Part shown: positions 31,880 through 40,533 of the stretch, piece by piece
Layout: each line of letters opens with the position of its first letter
How positions within the stretch are numbered: the first letter of the stretch is position 1
Assembly: GCF_014287705.1 (NCBI RefSeq)
Contig: NZ_JACOOY010000008.1
Span: forward strand, 1 to 64,000
Reading direction: 5' to 3'
DNA from: Dorea_D hominis
Lineage (GTDB): Bacteria; Bacillota; Clostridia; Lachnospirales; Lachnospiraceae
DNA: 64,000 bases
The notes under the pieces: model-generated
What the model was told of the DNA's origin: nothing
The model's input: only the letters and a program-made list of their open reading frames with translations
Database searches by the model: none
Program-made: the position numbers and the translations under genes

Positions 31880-33030
31880 GGCGTTCCTCCTATATTTGCT
31901 TCTGTTTTTTCCGGAGAATCCTTTGCCGGATTTTCTTTCGTATAATCCTTGTAGTCCTCAATCTGATTCTCTGCAAATGTGCTCATTTCCTGATACACGG
32001 ATAATCCAAGTTCCAGAACCGGTAAATATGCGACTGCTCCGGTTCCTTCTCCTAAACACATACCGAGATTCATGCCGTGGACATCACTGGCTTTTTCCGC
32101 TGTCAGCTCTCGCAATACCATCCCGGCCCCCGGTTCTTTTGATACGTGTGAAATCAACAGATAGTCTTTTACAGCCGGACACAGGTGCACAGCAAGAAGC
32201 GCCGCCACATCCGAAATAAATCCATCCAGCATGACAGGAATATGCTCAATTGCACCACCAAGGCAGATGCCTGCCATTCCTGCAATGTCCAGCCCTCCCA
32301 CTTTTGCAAGTACATCCACCGGGTCATCTGCCCGCGGATGATGTTTTTCAATTCCCGTACAGATTGCCTGTATCTTCTTTTGCAGACCGCTATCGTCAAG
32401 CCCGGCGCCACGACCTGTCAGTTCTTCCGGTTCTTTTCCAAGAAGCACAGATGCCACAGCACTGCTTGTCGTTGTATTGCCAATCCCCATCTCACCGATA
32501 CAGAGGATCTGATAGCCTTCCTTTTTCTTATCCCGGGCAATCTGTATTCCGGTCAGGATGGCACGCACTGCTTCTCCTCTCGTCATTGCCGGTTCTTTTA
32601 CGAAATTTGCTGTTCCATAGCGGATCTTAACATCTGGGACTTTTGTATCTGTAACCATGCCAATGTCAACCGGAAAGAGATCCACACCAGCCTGTCTGCA
32701 CATGATCGCAGCGCTTGTATTGCCGGTCAGAAAATTTTCAGCAACAATGGCGGTCACTTCCTGTCCCGTCTGTGTGACACCTTCTTCAACTACACCATTA
32801 TCCGCACACATCACAAGTAATGCTTTTTTGTCCAGATGTACATTCGGATCACCGGTCATCCCTGCAATCTGGATGATGTCTTTTTCCAGTTTTCCAAGGC
32901 TGTGCAACGGCTTTGCGATTGAATTCCAGCGCTTCAGTGCGGTTTCTGCCACACATGGATCCGCCGGATGGATTGCTATGAGCATTTTCTGCAATTCTTT
33001 CTCAAGATTATTTCCCTTTTCTGCTTTCAT
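31867..33030 (-). CDS. cobT: Nicotinate-nucleotide--dimethylbenzimidazole phosphoribosyltransferase
   Basis: The 387-residue enzyme activates the lower-ligand base as alpha-ribazole-5'-phosphate. Family motifs are VMCADNGVVEEGV, GEMGIGNTTTSSA and TGRGAGLDD, with the catalytic Glu region near PGAGMVL. A C-terminal extension of about 35 charged residues is longer than in typical CobT. The start at 33030 is preceded by GAGAAAG. Genes for corrin ring synthesis are absent here, so the cluster could serve either de novo synthesis elsewhere or corrinoid salvage. Confidence 0.93.
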   Translation of the reverse strand: MKAEKGNNLEKELQKMLIAIHPADPCVAETALKRWNSIAKPLHSLGKLEKDIIQIAGMTGDPNVHLDKKALLVMCADNGVVEEGVTQTGQEVTAIVAENFLTGNTSAAIMCRQAGVDLFPVDIGMVTDTKVPDVKIRYGTANFVKEPAMTRGEAVRAILTGIQIARDKKKEGYQILCIGEMGIGNTTTSSAVASVLLGKEPEELTGRGAGLDDSGLQKKIQAICTGIEKHHPRADDPVDVLAKVGGLDIAGMAGICLGGAIEHIPVMLDGFISDVAALLAVHLCPAVKDYLLISHVSKEPGAGMVLRELTAEKASDVHGMNLGMCLGEGTGAVAYLPVLELGLSVYQEMSTFAENQIEDYKDYTKENPAKDSPEKTEANIGGTPCCM

Positions 33031-33101
33031 TTTTCTTTCTCCAATGTCTCTGTCACACGCGAAAATGGAGGTCCTGCCGTAAGACATCCCTCCATTTTCT
33101 T

Positions 33102-33338
33102 TTATTCCTCTTCTAAAAATCCTATCGCAATCAGAACTTCTCTTGCTTTCTCTTTGCTCTCTTTCGGTACATAGATCTCTTCCCCGCTCATGGAGTTGGT
33201 TCCGTAAATATTCAGAAGACCGGCATTTCCAAGTTCTTTTCTGAGTGCCGGAATCTGCTGATTCTCCAGCGCACCAACTGCCATCTCTGCCTGGATATGA
33301 TCATACGCTGTATAGATCTTTACTAAATCATTTTCCAT
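33102..33338 (-). CDS. DUF2007-family small protein
   Basis: The 78-residue protein starts MENDLVKIYTAYDHIQAEM and contains the DUF2007 pattern: a short alpha/beta unit with A..ALENQQIPA in the middle and an EEIYVPKESKEKAREVL helix near the end. The AAGGAG site fixes the start at 33338. It is the last gene of the paaK-ior-ACT operon before cobT. DUF2007 proteins have been proposed as signal-transducing, but the role is unknown. Confidence 0.75.
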   Translation of the reverse strand: MENDLVKIYTAYDHIQAEMAVGALENQQIPALRKELGNAGLLNIYGTNSMSGEEIYVPKESKEKAREVLIAIGFLEEE

Positions 33339-33351
33339 AATCAACGACTCC

Positions 33352-33798
33352 TTAACTGTCAGTTGCGTGGTAAGCTTCATCTGCGCTGTATACGTCGAAT
33401 CCACTGCCTTTCAGAATATCGATCACGCGTCCCGGATCGTCACTCTTTAATACTGCTGCCGCATCCACACCATTTGCGAACGCATACATATATTCGATGT
33501 TGACTTCTCCTTCCACGATCTGGTGCATCGCTTTTGCAAGTGATCCTGTCTCGTGCGGTACACGAAGCGCCACAACATCTGTAAGCATTGCTGTGATTCC
33601 TGCTTCTTTTAAAGCTGCACGTCCTTTGTGCGGATCCGATGTGATCATACGAAGCATACCATAATCGGATGTATCTGCAAGACTCAGTGCAACGATATTG
33701 ACATCATTTTCTGCAAGGACACGTAGCACTTCGTCCATACGTCCTTCGCGGTTTTCCAGAAATACTGATAACTGCTGGATTGTATTACTGATTCCCAT
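33352..33798 (-). CDS. Tandem ACT-domain protein (second in operon)
   Basis: The 148-residue protein is made of two ACT-like repeats: QLSVFLENREGRMDEVLRVL (about 8-75) and VVALRVPHETGSLAKAMHQI (about 76-140). ACT modules bind amino acids. It has no catalytic domain and lies directly after a paaK gene, 15 bases away. It is related to the product of the gene at 35189. A role sensing an aromatic amino acid or its CoA product is inferred from position. Confidence 0.88.
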   Translation of the reverse strand: MGISNTIQQLSVFLENREGRMDEVLRVLAENDVNIVALSLADTSDYGMLRMITSDPHKGRAALKEAGITAMLTDVVALRVPHETGSLAKAMHQIVEGEVNIEYMYAFANGVDAAAVLKSDDPGRVIDILKGSGFDVYSADEAYHATDS

Positions 33799-33812
33799 AT
33801 TGTCCCCTCCTT

Positions 33813-35144
33813 TTACATCTCTCTGTTGTCAATGACACGTTTTGCTTTTCCTTCACTTCTCTGGATGGTCTTTGGCTCAACCAGTTTAACTCTGACTGCA
33901 ACGCCCAGTGCCTGTTTTAAGACTGCACCGACTTTTGCTTTTAGTTCGTCCAATTTACGAATCTCATCAGAGAAGTATTTCTCATCTACTTCTACCATAA
34001 CTGTAAGAACGTCCAGATTATTCTCGCGGTCTACGATCAGAATATAGTGTGGAGCTACACCGCCACCAATGGACAGAAGCGCGGTCTCAACCTGTGTCGG
34101 AAATACGTTAACACCACGGATAACTTTCATGTCATCGGTACGTCCTTTGAACTTCTGGATTCTAGGAAGTGTTCTTCCACATGCACAAGTGCTGTGATCA
34201 ATGCTTGTAAGGTCTTTTGTACGGTAACGGAGTAATGGCATACCTTCTTTTGCAAGTGTTGTAAATACAAGTTCTCCTGTCTCTCCGTCTGCACATGCAG
34301 AATTATCTGCCGGATTCAGTACTTCCGGATAGAAGTAATCTTCATAAACATGCATACCATTATGATGGATACATTCTAACGCAACACCTGGTCCTGTGAT
34401 TTCACATAATCCATAAATATCAAAACAGTTGACATTCAGCAGTTCTTCGATCTTGTGACGCATCTCTTCTGTCCAAGGCTCAGCTCCGTTGATTCCGACC
34501 TTTAATTGTAAACGATCCACAACTCCTGCTTCTCTTGCTGCTTCTGCAAGATATAATGCATAAGACGGTGTACATGCAAATGCAGTTGCTCCGAAATCCT
34601 CCATACACATGAGCTGTCTCTTTGTATTACCTGCTGACATCGGGATCGCCATAGCGCCTAATTTTCTTGCTCCGAAATCCAGTCCCATACCTCCGGTAAA
34701 AAGTCCGTATCCATAACAGATATGAAGTCTGTCTTCTGCGGTAAGTCCAGCCATCGTAAGACCTCTTGCCACACATTCACCCCAGACGTCTACGTCTTTC
34801 TGTGTATAAGATGCAAGTGTAAGCTTTCCGGTTGTTCCGGACGTTCCCTGCACTCTGACGATCTTATCCTGCGGAACTGCAAGCAGACCGAACGGATAAT
34901 TATTTCTCAGATCTTCTTTTGTTGTAAATGGAAGCTTATTAATGTCCTCGATTCCTTTGATATCTCCCGGCAAAACTCCCATCTCATCCATCTTCTTACG
35001 ATAAAATGAAACATGCTCATATACGTTTTCAACCTGTTTTATCAGTCTTTCACTCTGAAGTGCTGTCATCTCATCTCTGCTCATGCACTCGATTTTCGGA
35101 TCTCTGATCTGTTCTTTCCAGTTTTCTAATGATACTGCTGCCAT
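33813..35144 (-). CDS. paaK: Phenylacetate-CoA ligase (locus 2, second copy)
   Basis: The 443-residue AMP-forming ligase has the P-loop VQGTSGTTGKLTLASY (near residue 98), YGLCEITGPG, YRTKDLTS and GRTDDMKVIRGVNVFPTQVE. It differs from the copies at 27897 and 37944 across most of the protein, including the substrate-pocket region, so the three are probably not functionally identical. It lies between the two ACT-domain genes. The direction of the reaction (arylacetate activation or energy recovery) cannot be read from sequence. Confidence 0.92.
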   Translation of the reverse strand: MAAVSLENWKEQIRDPKIECMSRDEMTALQSERLIKQVENVYEHVSFYRKKMDEMGVLPGDIKGIEDINKLPFTTKEDLRNNYPFGLLAVPQDKIVRVQGTSGTTGKLTLASYTQKDVDVWGECVARGLTMAGLTAEDRLHICYGYGLFTGGMGLDFGARKLGAMAIPMSAGNTKRQLMCMEDFGATAFACTPSYALYLAEAAREAGVVDRLQLKVGINGAEPWTEEMRHKIEELLNVNCFDIYGLCEITGPGVALECIHHNGMHVYEDYFYPEVLNPADNSACADGETGELVFTTLAKEGMPLLRYRTKDLTSIDHSTCACGRTLPRIQKFKGRTDDMKVIRGVNVFPTQVETALLSIGGGVAPHYILIVDRENNLDVLTVMVEVDEKYFSDEIRKLDELKAKVGAVLKQALGVAVRVKLVEPKTIQRSEGKAKRVIDNREM

Positions 35145-35188
35145 GTCGTGTTAACTCTCCTCCTTCGTACTTGTAAAATACCTTTGTA

Positions 35189-35608
35189 TTATAAATCGGC
35201 TTCTTCTACAATCTTAACCTCTGCTTCTTTTAATACTTTCTCTGCTTTCGCAAAATCATCTGTATTAAACACCATAACCGGTTCTTTGCCATCCCGGATA
35301 ATAAACGAATAAATATAATTGATGTTCAGCTCACCTTTTGCAAGAATTGCAAGCATCTGATTTAAGTTGCCTTTCTTGTCTTCCAGTGCGACTCCCATGA
35401 CTTCATGGATACGCACAACATACCCAAGTTTTGTCAGATATTCTTTTGCTTCATCCGGCTTATCTACAACCATTCGCAAAATTCCAAATTCCGGTGTGTC
35501 AAATGTTGCCACTGCACGGATATTCACTCCTGCTTCTGTCAGTCTGGAAGTTACATCCATAAGACTTCCCGGTTTATTCTCTACAAATACTGATACCTGT
35601 CTGATCAT
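35189..35608 (-). CDS. Tandem ACT-domain protein (first in operon)
   Basis: The 139-residue protein has two ACT repeats: QVSVFVENKPGSLMDVTSRL (about 4-70) and VMGVALEDKKGNLNQMLAIL (about 71-135). It follows iorB by 10 bases. ACT-only proteins next to IorAB and PaaK are a recurring arrangement in anaerobes, consistent with allosteric sensing for these enzymes. Which amino acid it binds is not known. Confidence 0.88.
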   Translation of the reverse strand: MIRQVSVFVENKPGSLMDVTSRLTEAGVNIRAVATFDTPEFGILRMVVDKPDEAKEYLTKLGYVVRIHEVMGVALEDKKGNLNQMLAILAKGELNINYIYSFIIRDGKEPVMVFNTDDFAKAEKVLKEAEVKIVEEADL

Positions 35609-35618
35609 AAGACACCTC

Positions 35619-36188
35619 CTATAACTGATAGCCTACGTCAAAGGCTTTTTTGTTAATCTCAATTGTTTTCGGCGGTACCGTCTTCTCTATCACATCATAC
35701 CAGAGCTCTTTGGAAAAATCCATGTGCTGTGCTGCAATTCCGAGTACAATTAAGTTAAATACTCTTGGATTGCCAAGTTTCTTAGATTCCTCTGTAGCAT
35801 CCACTGCATAGACACGGTAATCTTTTTTCAGATTCTCCAGAATATTCTCCGGATATTCAGCTGCTCCGATCACAACCGGCATCGGATCGATTCGCCAATC
35901 ATTGACGATCAGTGCACCATCTTTTTTGAGGAAATGTGCATAGCGCAGTGCTTCCAGACGCTCAAATGCGATGATCACATCTGCCTGTCCTTCTTCCACG
36001 ATCGGCTCTGCTACTTTATCTCCGTAACGGACAAATGTTACAACGCTTCCTCCACGCTGTGCCATTCCGTGTACCTCGGATAATTTAACATCATAACCTC
36101 CTGCAATTGCCAGTCCGCCAAGGATTCTGCTGGTGAGAAGGGTTCCCTGTCCGCCGACTCCGACGATCATAATATTCTTTACTGCCAT
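35619..36188 (-). CDS. iorB: Indolepyruvate:ferredoxin oxidoreductase beta subunit (locus 2)
   Basis: The 189-residue subunit begins IMIVGVGGQGTLLTSRILGG and contains LSEVHGMAQRGGSVVTFVRYG, the same fold as the locus 1 subunit but clearly divergent in the C-terminal half. The start overlaps the iorA stop by one base (TAATG). It forms the catalytic pair with the IorA at 36188-37942. Confidence 0.95.
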   Translation of the reverse strand: MAVKNIMIVGVGGQGTLLTSRILGGLAIAGGYDVKLSEVHGMAQRGGSVVTFVRYGDKVAEPIVEEGQADVIIAFERLEALRYAHFLKKDGALIVNDWRIDPMPVVIGAAEYPENILENLKKDYRVYAVDATEESKKLGNPRVFNLIVLGIAAQHMDFSKELWYDVIEKTVPPKTIEINKKAFDVGYQL

Positions 36189-37942
36189 TATTTCTCACCT
36201 TCCTTTACTAATTCTATTGCTCCGAATTTACATAAGCTATCACACAGTCCGCATCCGGTACACATTGTATCATCAATATGAACCGTTCCGTCCTCATTCT
36301 TTGTCATTGCAGGACATCCCGGTTTCATACACATTCCACACTTCTTACATTTGTCTGCGTGTGCCACGTATAATGGTTTTTTCTTCTTGCTGAGCAGTAC
36401 GCAAGGTGTCTTTGTAATGATAACGGAAACTTCATCTTTCGCAACTTCTTCTTTGACAACCTGTTCCAATTTTTCAATGTCAAATGCATTGACTTCAATT
36501 ACATTCTTCACACCGATTGCACGACAAAGTGCCGGAATATCGATTGCATAAGTCGGATCTCCCTGCAGTGTCTTACCGGTTGCAGCGTGATCTTGATGTC
36601 CGGTCATACCGGTTGTAGAGTTATCAAGAATCATAACCGTTCCTGTTGCTTTATTGTACATCATATTCATCAGGGAATTAACTCCTGTATGAAGGAATGT
36701 AGAATCACCAATAACAGCTACCCAGTTTTTGATATATTCTTTACCTTTTGCTTTCTCCATACCATGTAAGCTGGAAATACTTGCGCCCATACAGATTGTT
36801 GTATCTACTACACTTAACGGTGCAACGGCTCCTAATGTATAACATCCGATATCTCCTGCCGCATGCATTTTCAATTTATTCAGTACATAGTACACACTTC
36901 TGTGTGGACATCCCGGACATAAGATTGGCGGTCTTCCCGGTGCCTGCGCCGGCTGTTTCAGATCCAGCTTCTCTCCGAGAATTGCTTCACGGATCATATT
37001 GGCACTGTATTCGCCCTGAACAGTGAAGATCTCTTTACCTGTTGCTTTGATTCCCCAGGATTTTACCTGTTCTTCGATCACCGGATCAAGCTCTTCTACG
37101 ATATATAACTTCTCTACTTTGGAAGCGAAATCTTCAATCAGTTTTCTCGGAAGCGGATTCACCATTCCCAGTTTCAGAACAGATGCATCCGGCATTGCTT
37201 CTCTTACATACTGATACGGGATACCACTTGTGATCACACCGATCTTCGTATCGTTCATTTCTACCTGGTTGATTGGAAGTGTATTTGCAACTTCAGCGAG
37301 TTCCAGATTGCGTTTTTCAATCTCGACATGGCGAAGCTTCGCATTGCCCGGCATCATAACCGTCTTGCGGATGTCTTTTACATACGGTTTGTCCGGCACT
37401 TCTACCGGATCACATAACTCTACCAGTCCCTGTGAATGTGCGAGTCTTGTTGTTGTACGGAATACAAATGGTCTGTCATATTTCTCACTTAAATCAAAAG
37501 CTATTTTCATAAATTCTTTTGCCTCTGAACTGTCAGAAGGCTCCAGTACCGGAAGCTGTGCTGCACGTGCCACCATTCTTGTATCCTGCTCATTCTGGGA
37601 ACTGTAAAGTCCCGGATCGTCTGCGACAACAATAACCAGTCCGCCGTTAACTCCCATATAGGAAACAGTATAAGCCGGATCTGCCGCCACGTTAAATCCA
37701 ACGTGCTTCATACAGGACATTGCACGGACACCTGCAACGGAGGCTCCGATTGCAACCTCCGTTGCTACTTTCTCATTCGGTGACCACTCACAGTACAGAG
37801 AATCCTTATATTTTACCAGATTCTCACTGATCTCTGTACTCGGTGTTCCCGGATATGCTGCGGAAACTTTCACTCCCGCTTCATATGCTCCCCTGGCAAT
37901 CGCTTCATTGCCGAGCATAATTACTTTTTTATTTTCTGCCAT
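36188..37942 (-). CDS. iorA: Indolepyruvate:ferredoxin oxidoreductase alpha subunit (locus 2)
   Basis: The 584-residue subunit has the oxidoreductase N-terminal domain (AYPGTPSTEISE), a TPP-binding domain (CPGCPHRSVYYVLNKLK, GDIGCYTLGAVAPL, GDSTFLHTG) and a C-terminal ferredoxin-like module (CKKCGMCMKPGCP and CTGCGLCDSLCKFGA). The start at 37942 is preferred over 37954, whose ribosome binding site would be too close. It begins inside the last bases of the upstream paaK. Compared with locus 1 it is shorter by about 20 residues, so the enzymes may differ in substrate. Confidence 0.95.
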   Translation of the reverse strand: MAENKKVIMLGNEAIARGAYEAGVKVSAAYPGTPSTEISENLVKYKDSLYCEWSPNEKVATEVAIGASVAGVRAMSCMKHVGFNVAADPAYTVSYMGVNGGLVIVVADDPGLYSSQNEQDTRMVARAAQLPVLEPSDSSEAKEFMKIAFDLSEKYDRPFVFRTTTRLAHSQGLVELCDPVEVPDKPYVKDIRKTVMMPGNAKLRHVEIEKRNLELAEVANTLPINQVEMNDTKIGVITSGIPYQYVREAMPDASVLKLGMVNPLPRKLIEDFASKVEKLYIVEELDPVIEEQVKSWGIKATGKEIFTVQGEYSANMIREAILGEKLDLKQPAQAPGRPPILCPGCPHRSVYYVLNKLKMHAAGDIGCYTLGAVAPLSVVDTTICMGASISSLHGMEKAKGKEYIKNWVAVIGDSTFLHTGVNSLMNMMYNKATGTVMILDNSTTGMTGHQDHAATGKTLQGDPTYAIDIPALCRAIGVKNVIEVNAFDIEKLEQVVKEEVAKDEVSVIITKTPCVLLSKKKKPLYVAHADKCKKCGMCMKPGCPAMTKNEDGTVHIDDTMCTGCGLCDSLCKFGAIELVKEGEK

Positions 37943-37943
37943 T

Positions 37944-39254
37944 TTACAGTCCATCCTTTCGTAAATCTGTTACTCGTTTTGCTTTTCCTTCGAATCGTTT
38001 CAGAGAATGTGGCGCAACCAGTTTGATCTGTGTCGCAAGTCCAAGCTGTGCTTTTAATCCCTTTTTGATTCTCTGCTCCAGTTCGCTTAACTTGCTGTAG
38101 CTGTCAAGCAGTCTGTCATCTACTAATTCTACAGTAATCGTCATAACATCCAGACGGTTCTTTCTCTCTACTACGATCTCATAATGTGGTCCGATCTCCG
38201 GAATCTGTAACATCACTTCTTCAATCTGTGTCGGGAATACATTGACACCACGGATAACAAGCATATCATCTGCGCGACCGGATAAATTCTCCATGCGCAC
38301 TGTAGTTCTTCCACATTTACATGGTTCATAAAATAATCTGGTCAGGTCACCAGTTCTGTAACGAACAAGCGGAAGCGCTTCTTTTCCGAGACAAGTTACA
38401 ACCAGTTCTCCTTTTTCTCCCGGTGGGAGTACTTCTTCTGTCTTCGGATCGATGATCTCAGGGATAAACCAGTCTTCATTAATATGCATACCGCAGAGCT
38501 GTTCACACTCACCTGCAACACCTGGTCCACATAATTCACTCATACCATAATTCTGTGTGCAGAGGAAATTCTCCCCCCATACTTTGTGCATCTCGTCACG
38601 CATAGGTTCTGTCATGCCCTCACCGCCGAACAGACCGATATGGACATGCAGATCCTTCTCCGGATCCAGTCCTCTTGCACGAATCTCTTCTCCAAGATGC
38701 AGTGCATAAGATGGTGTTGCGATCAGAAGTGTTGTTCCAACATCCTGCATAAACATAATCTGCTTCTTTGTATTACCGGATGACATCGGGATGACTGCTG
38801 CTCCGATTTTCTCCAATCCGCCCTGCAGTCCGAGCGCTCCGGTAAATGTTCCATATCCAAATGCATTCTGTGCGATATCGTCTGGTGTCGCACCGCCCAT
38901 ACAGGCGATTCGTGCCACGTTATTTAGCCATGTATCCAGATCCTTTCTTGTATATCCTACAACGGTCGGTTTACCGGTTGTTCCGGAACTTGCATGGAAA
39001 CGTACCAGTTCTTTCTTATCTACTGCAAACAGTCCTGTTGGATAATGATCTCTGAAATCTGCTTTATATGTAAATGGCAGCTTCTTCAGATCATCCAGCG
39101 TCTGAATGTCTTCCGGTTTCACACCTGCTGCATCCATCTTCTCACGGTATGGTTCTACTTTTTCATAAATATAATGTACGGTCTCTTTTAACCGCTCCAG
39201 CTGGATCTTCTCAATCTCAGCTCTTGGCAGGGTTTCTTCCTTTGCCCAAATCAT
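37944..39254 (-). CDS. paaK: Phenylacetate-CoA ligase (locus 2, first copy)
   Basis: The 436-residue AMP-forming ligase is the first gene of the second arylacetate operon. Motifs include the P-loop HASSGTTGKPTVVGY (near residue 85), NYGMSELCGPG (near 235), YRTGDLTR and GRADDMLVIRGVNVFPTQIE. An AGGAGGAT ribosome binding site precedes the ATG. Of the three copies it looks closest to canonical PaaK. A promoter and a leader hairpin lie upstream. Confidence 0.93.
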   Translation of the reverse strand: MIWAKEETLPRAEIEKIQLERLKETVHYIYEKVEPYREKMDAAGVKPEDIQTLDDLKKLPFTYKADFRDHYPTGLFAVDKKELVRFHASSGTTGKPTVVGYTRKDLDTWLNNVARIACMGGATPDDIAQNAFGYGTFTGALGLQGGLEKIGAAVIPMSSGNTKKQIMFMQDVGTTLLIATPSYALHLGEEIRARGLDPEKDLHVHIGLFGGEGMTEPMRDEMHKVWGENFLCTQNYGMSELCGPGVAGECEQLCGMHINEDWFIPEIIDPKTEEVLPPGEKGELVVTCLGKEALPLVRYRTGDLTRLFYEPCKCGRTTVRMENLSGRADDMLVIRGVNVFPTQIEEVMLQIPEIGPHYEIVVERKNRLDVMTITVELVDDRLLDSYSKLSELEQRIKKGLKAQLGLATQIKLVAPHSLKRFEGKAKRVTDLRKDGL

Positions 39255-39305
39255 GTTACATCCTCCTTCATGCTACCGGGATTCTTCTCCCCAATATTAC
39301 GAAAA

Positions 39306-39328
39306 CAGGCGCAAAACCTTTACGCCTG
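39306..39328 (-). promoter_or_regulatory. Leader hairpin of the second arylacetate operon
   Basis: CAGGCG (39306-39311) pairs with CGCCTG (39323-39328). On the minus strand it is followed by TTTT, right at the predicted 5' end of the transcript. It may be a weak attenuator or a stabilising stem. Confidence 0.5.
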
Positions 39329-39339
39329 CCACTTGTTAT

Positions 39340-39368
39340 AGTATAGCACATTACTTTCGTAGTTTAAA
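39340..39368 (-). promoter_or_regulatory. Promoter of the second arylacetate operon
   Basis: On the minus strand TTTAAA (39363-39368) and TATACT (39340-39345) are 17 bp apart. The -10 box is good and the -35 box is weak, which is compatible with a regulated promoter. Confidence 0.6.
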
Positions 39369-39405
39369 GCATTAATTGAACAAAAGGTACTTTACAGACA
39401 CCTTT

Positions 39406-39882
39406 TTATGCATGCTGCTTGCATGTATATTCATCCACTTCGATTTTGAAAACTCCAACTGCATCTGCAAGCTTCGGATTCTCACTGAAGTCTTTGAACT
39501 CTTTACCGGTCTGATGTTTCATGATCGCTGCCAGAGCCTTGCATTTTTCTTCCTGATCTTCTACGACAGATGCCTTGCCACTGCCGATAATACTTGCATA
39601 ATAGTAGCTGTACTGACATGCAACTTTTCCTTCAACGAGTTCATCTTTGCAGTCCATCTCAAATCCAACATATGGATTTTCTTTTATTAAGTCCAGTTTC
39701 TTGCCTTCTTTTGCTCCATGCACATACATTGTCAATTTATCTGTTTCTATTGTAAACCCAAAGTTTACAGGCACTACATATACGCCCTTTCCATCCTGGA
39801 TTCCAATTCTTGCAACTTTACATACATGCAGGATTTCCATCTGTTTTTCTCTGTCTGTGACTTCTCTGTCTGTTCTTCTCAT
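39406..39882 (-). CDS. Pyridoxamine 5'-phosphate oxidase-family flavoprotein (NimA-like)
   Basis: The 158-residue protein starts MRRTDREVTDREKQMEIL and has the split-barrel FMN-binding pattern: RIGIQDGKGVYVVPVNFGF, LTMYVHGAKEGKKLDLI and NPYVGFEMD. It closely resembles NimA-type 5-nitroimidazole reductases and other small PNPOx-fold proteins of gut Clostridia. The start at 39882 has an AAAGGAG site; longer starts lack one. Real substrate unknown. Confidence 0.88.
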   Translation of the reverse strand: MRRTDREVTDREKQMEILHVCKVARIGIQDGKGVYVVPVNFGFTIETDKLTMYVHGAKEGKKLDLIKENPYVGFEMDCKDELVEGKVACQYSYYYASIIGSGKASVVEDQEEKCKALAAIMKHQTGKEFKDFSENPKLADAVGVFKIEVDEYTCKQHA

Positions 39883-39964
39883 CTTATGAACTCCTTTCTT
39901 CTTGTATATTATTATGCCATACGAATTGCTCCATACTTCATACTTCCACAATTCTACTCGTATA

Positions 39965-40528
39965 TCATGATTTAAAAATAAACACTGGCATAGGCGGATT
40001 ATTTTTTCTATTATAATACTCATTTGCGATCACTGTATATTCTCTTGACGGCAGTGTACGCAACAGATTCAGAATTGCATCTTTTTCTTCAAAACCGGTA
40101 TCGCCGCCACTGTATATGCAGAGACTCATCATCCCTCCACGCTTCAAAAGTTTCAATCCTTGCAGGATTGCCTGCATACTGGTTTCAGCATGGGTTGCAA
40201 CCTTATGATCTCCACCCGGCAGATATCCAAAATTAAAGCAGATCACATCCACAGTCTCTTCTCCTGCATATTCTGCCATATGCTCATGTCCGCACAGATA
40301 AAGCTCTGCCCGGTCTGCAAGTTCTTCTTTTGTAAGACGCTCTTTTGTAAGATGGAGCGCTTTTTCCTGCACATCAAATGCAAGAACATGTCCATTTTCA
40401 CCTGCAAGTCTGCATAAGAAGGCGGTATCTCCACCTTTTCCCATTGTTGCATCGATATACAGGCCTTCTTTTACTGCCTGCGATTCTATGATCGCCTGAC
40501 ACCACTGTGTAATCTGTGACTGTCTCAT
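39965..40528 (-). CDS. mnmM: tRNA mnm5s2U34-type methyltransferase, YtqB/MnmM family
   Basis: The 187-residue class I SAM-dependent methyltransferase has motif I IDATMGKGGDTAFLCRLAG (about residue 25), an acidic residue ending strand 2 (LAFDVQ), and motif IV in ICFNFGYLPGGDH. Length and motifs match YtqB of Bacillus, reported as MnmM, which adds a methyl group to the wobble uridine modification of tRNA. It starts 5 bases after the EamA gene ends. Confidence 0.85.
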   Translation of the reverse strand: MRQSQITQWCQAIIESQAVKEGLYIDATMGKGGDTAFLCRLAGENGHVLAFDVQEKALHLTKERLTKEELADRAELYLCGHEHMAEYAGEETVDVICFNFGYLPGGDHKVATHAETSMQAILQGLKLLKRGGMMSLCIYSGGDTGFEEKDAILNLLRTLPSREYTVIANEYYNRKNNPPMPVFIFKS

Positions 40529-40533
40529 ATCTT

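Noticed and set aside
32185..32820. Open frame of 211 codons antisense to cobT
   Set aside because: cobT is clearly coding on the other strand with all family motifs; the antisense frame has no ribosome binding site and an unusual Cys/His-rich composition.
33031..33101. Possible cobalamin riboswitch upstream of cobT
   Set aside because: The gap to the upstream DUF2007 gene is only 71 bases, too short for the aptamer, and I see no B12-box-like sequence.
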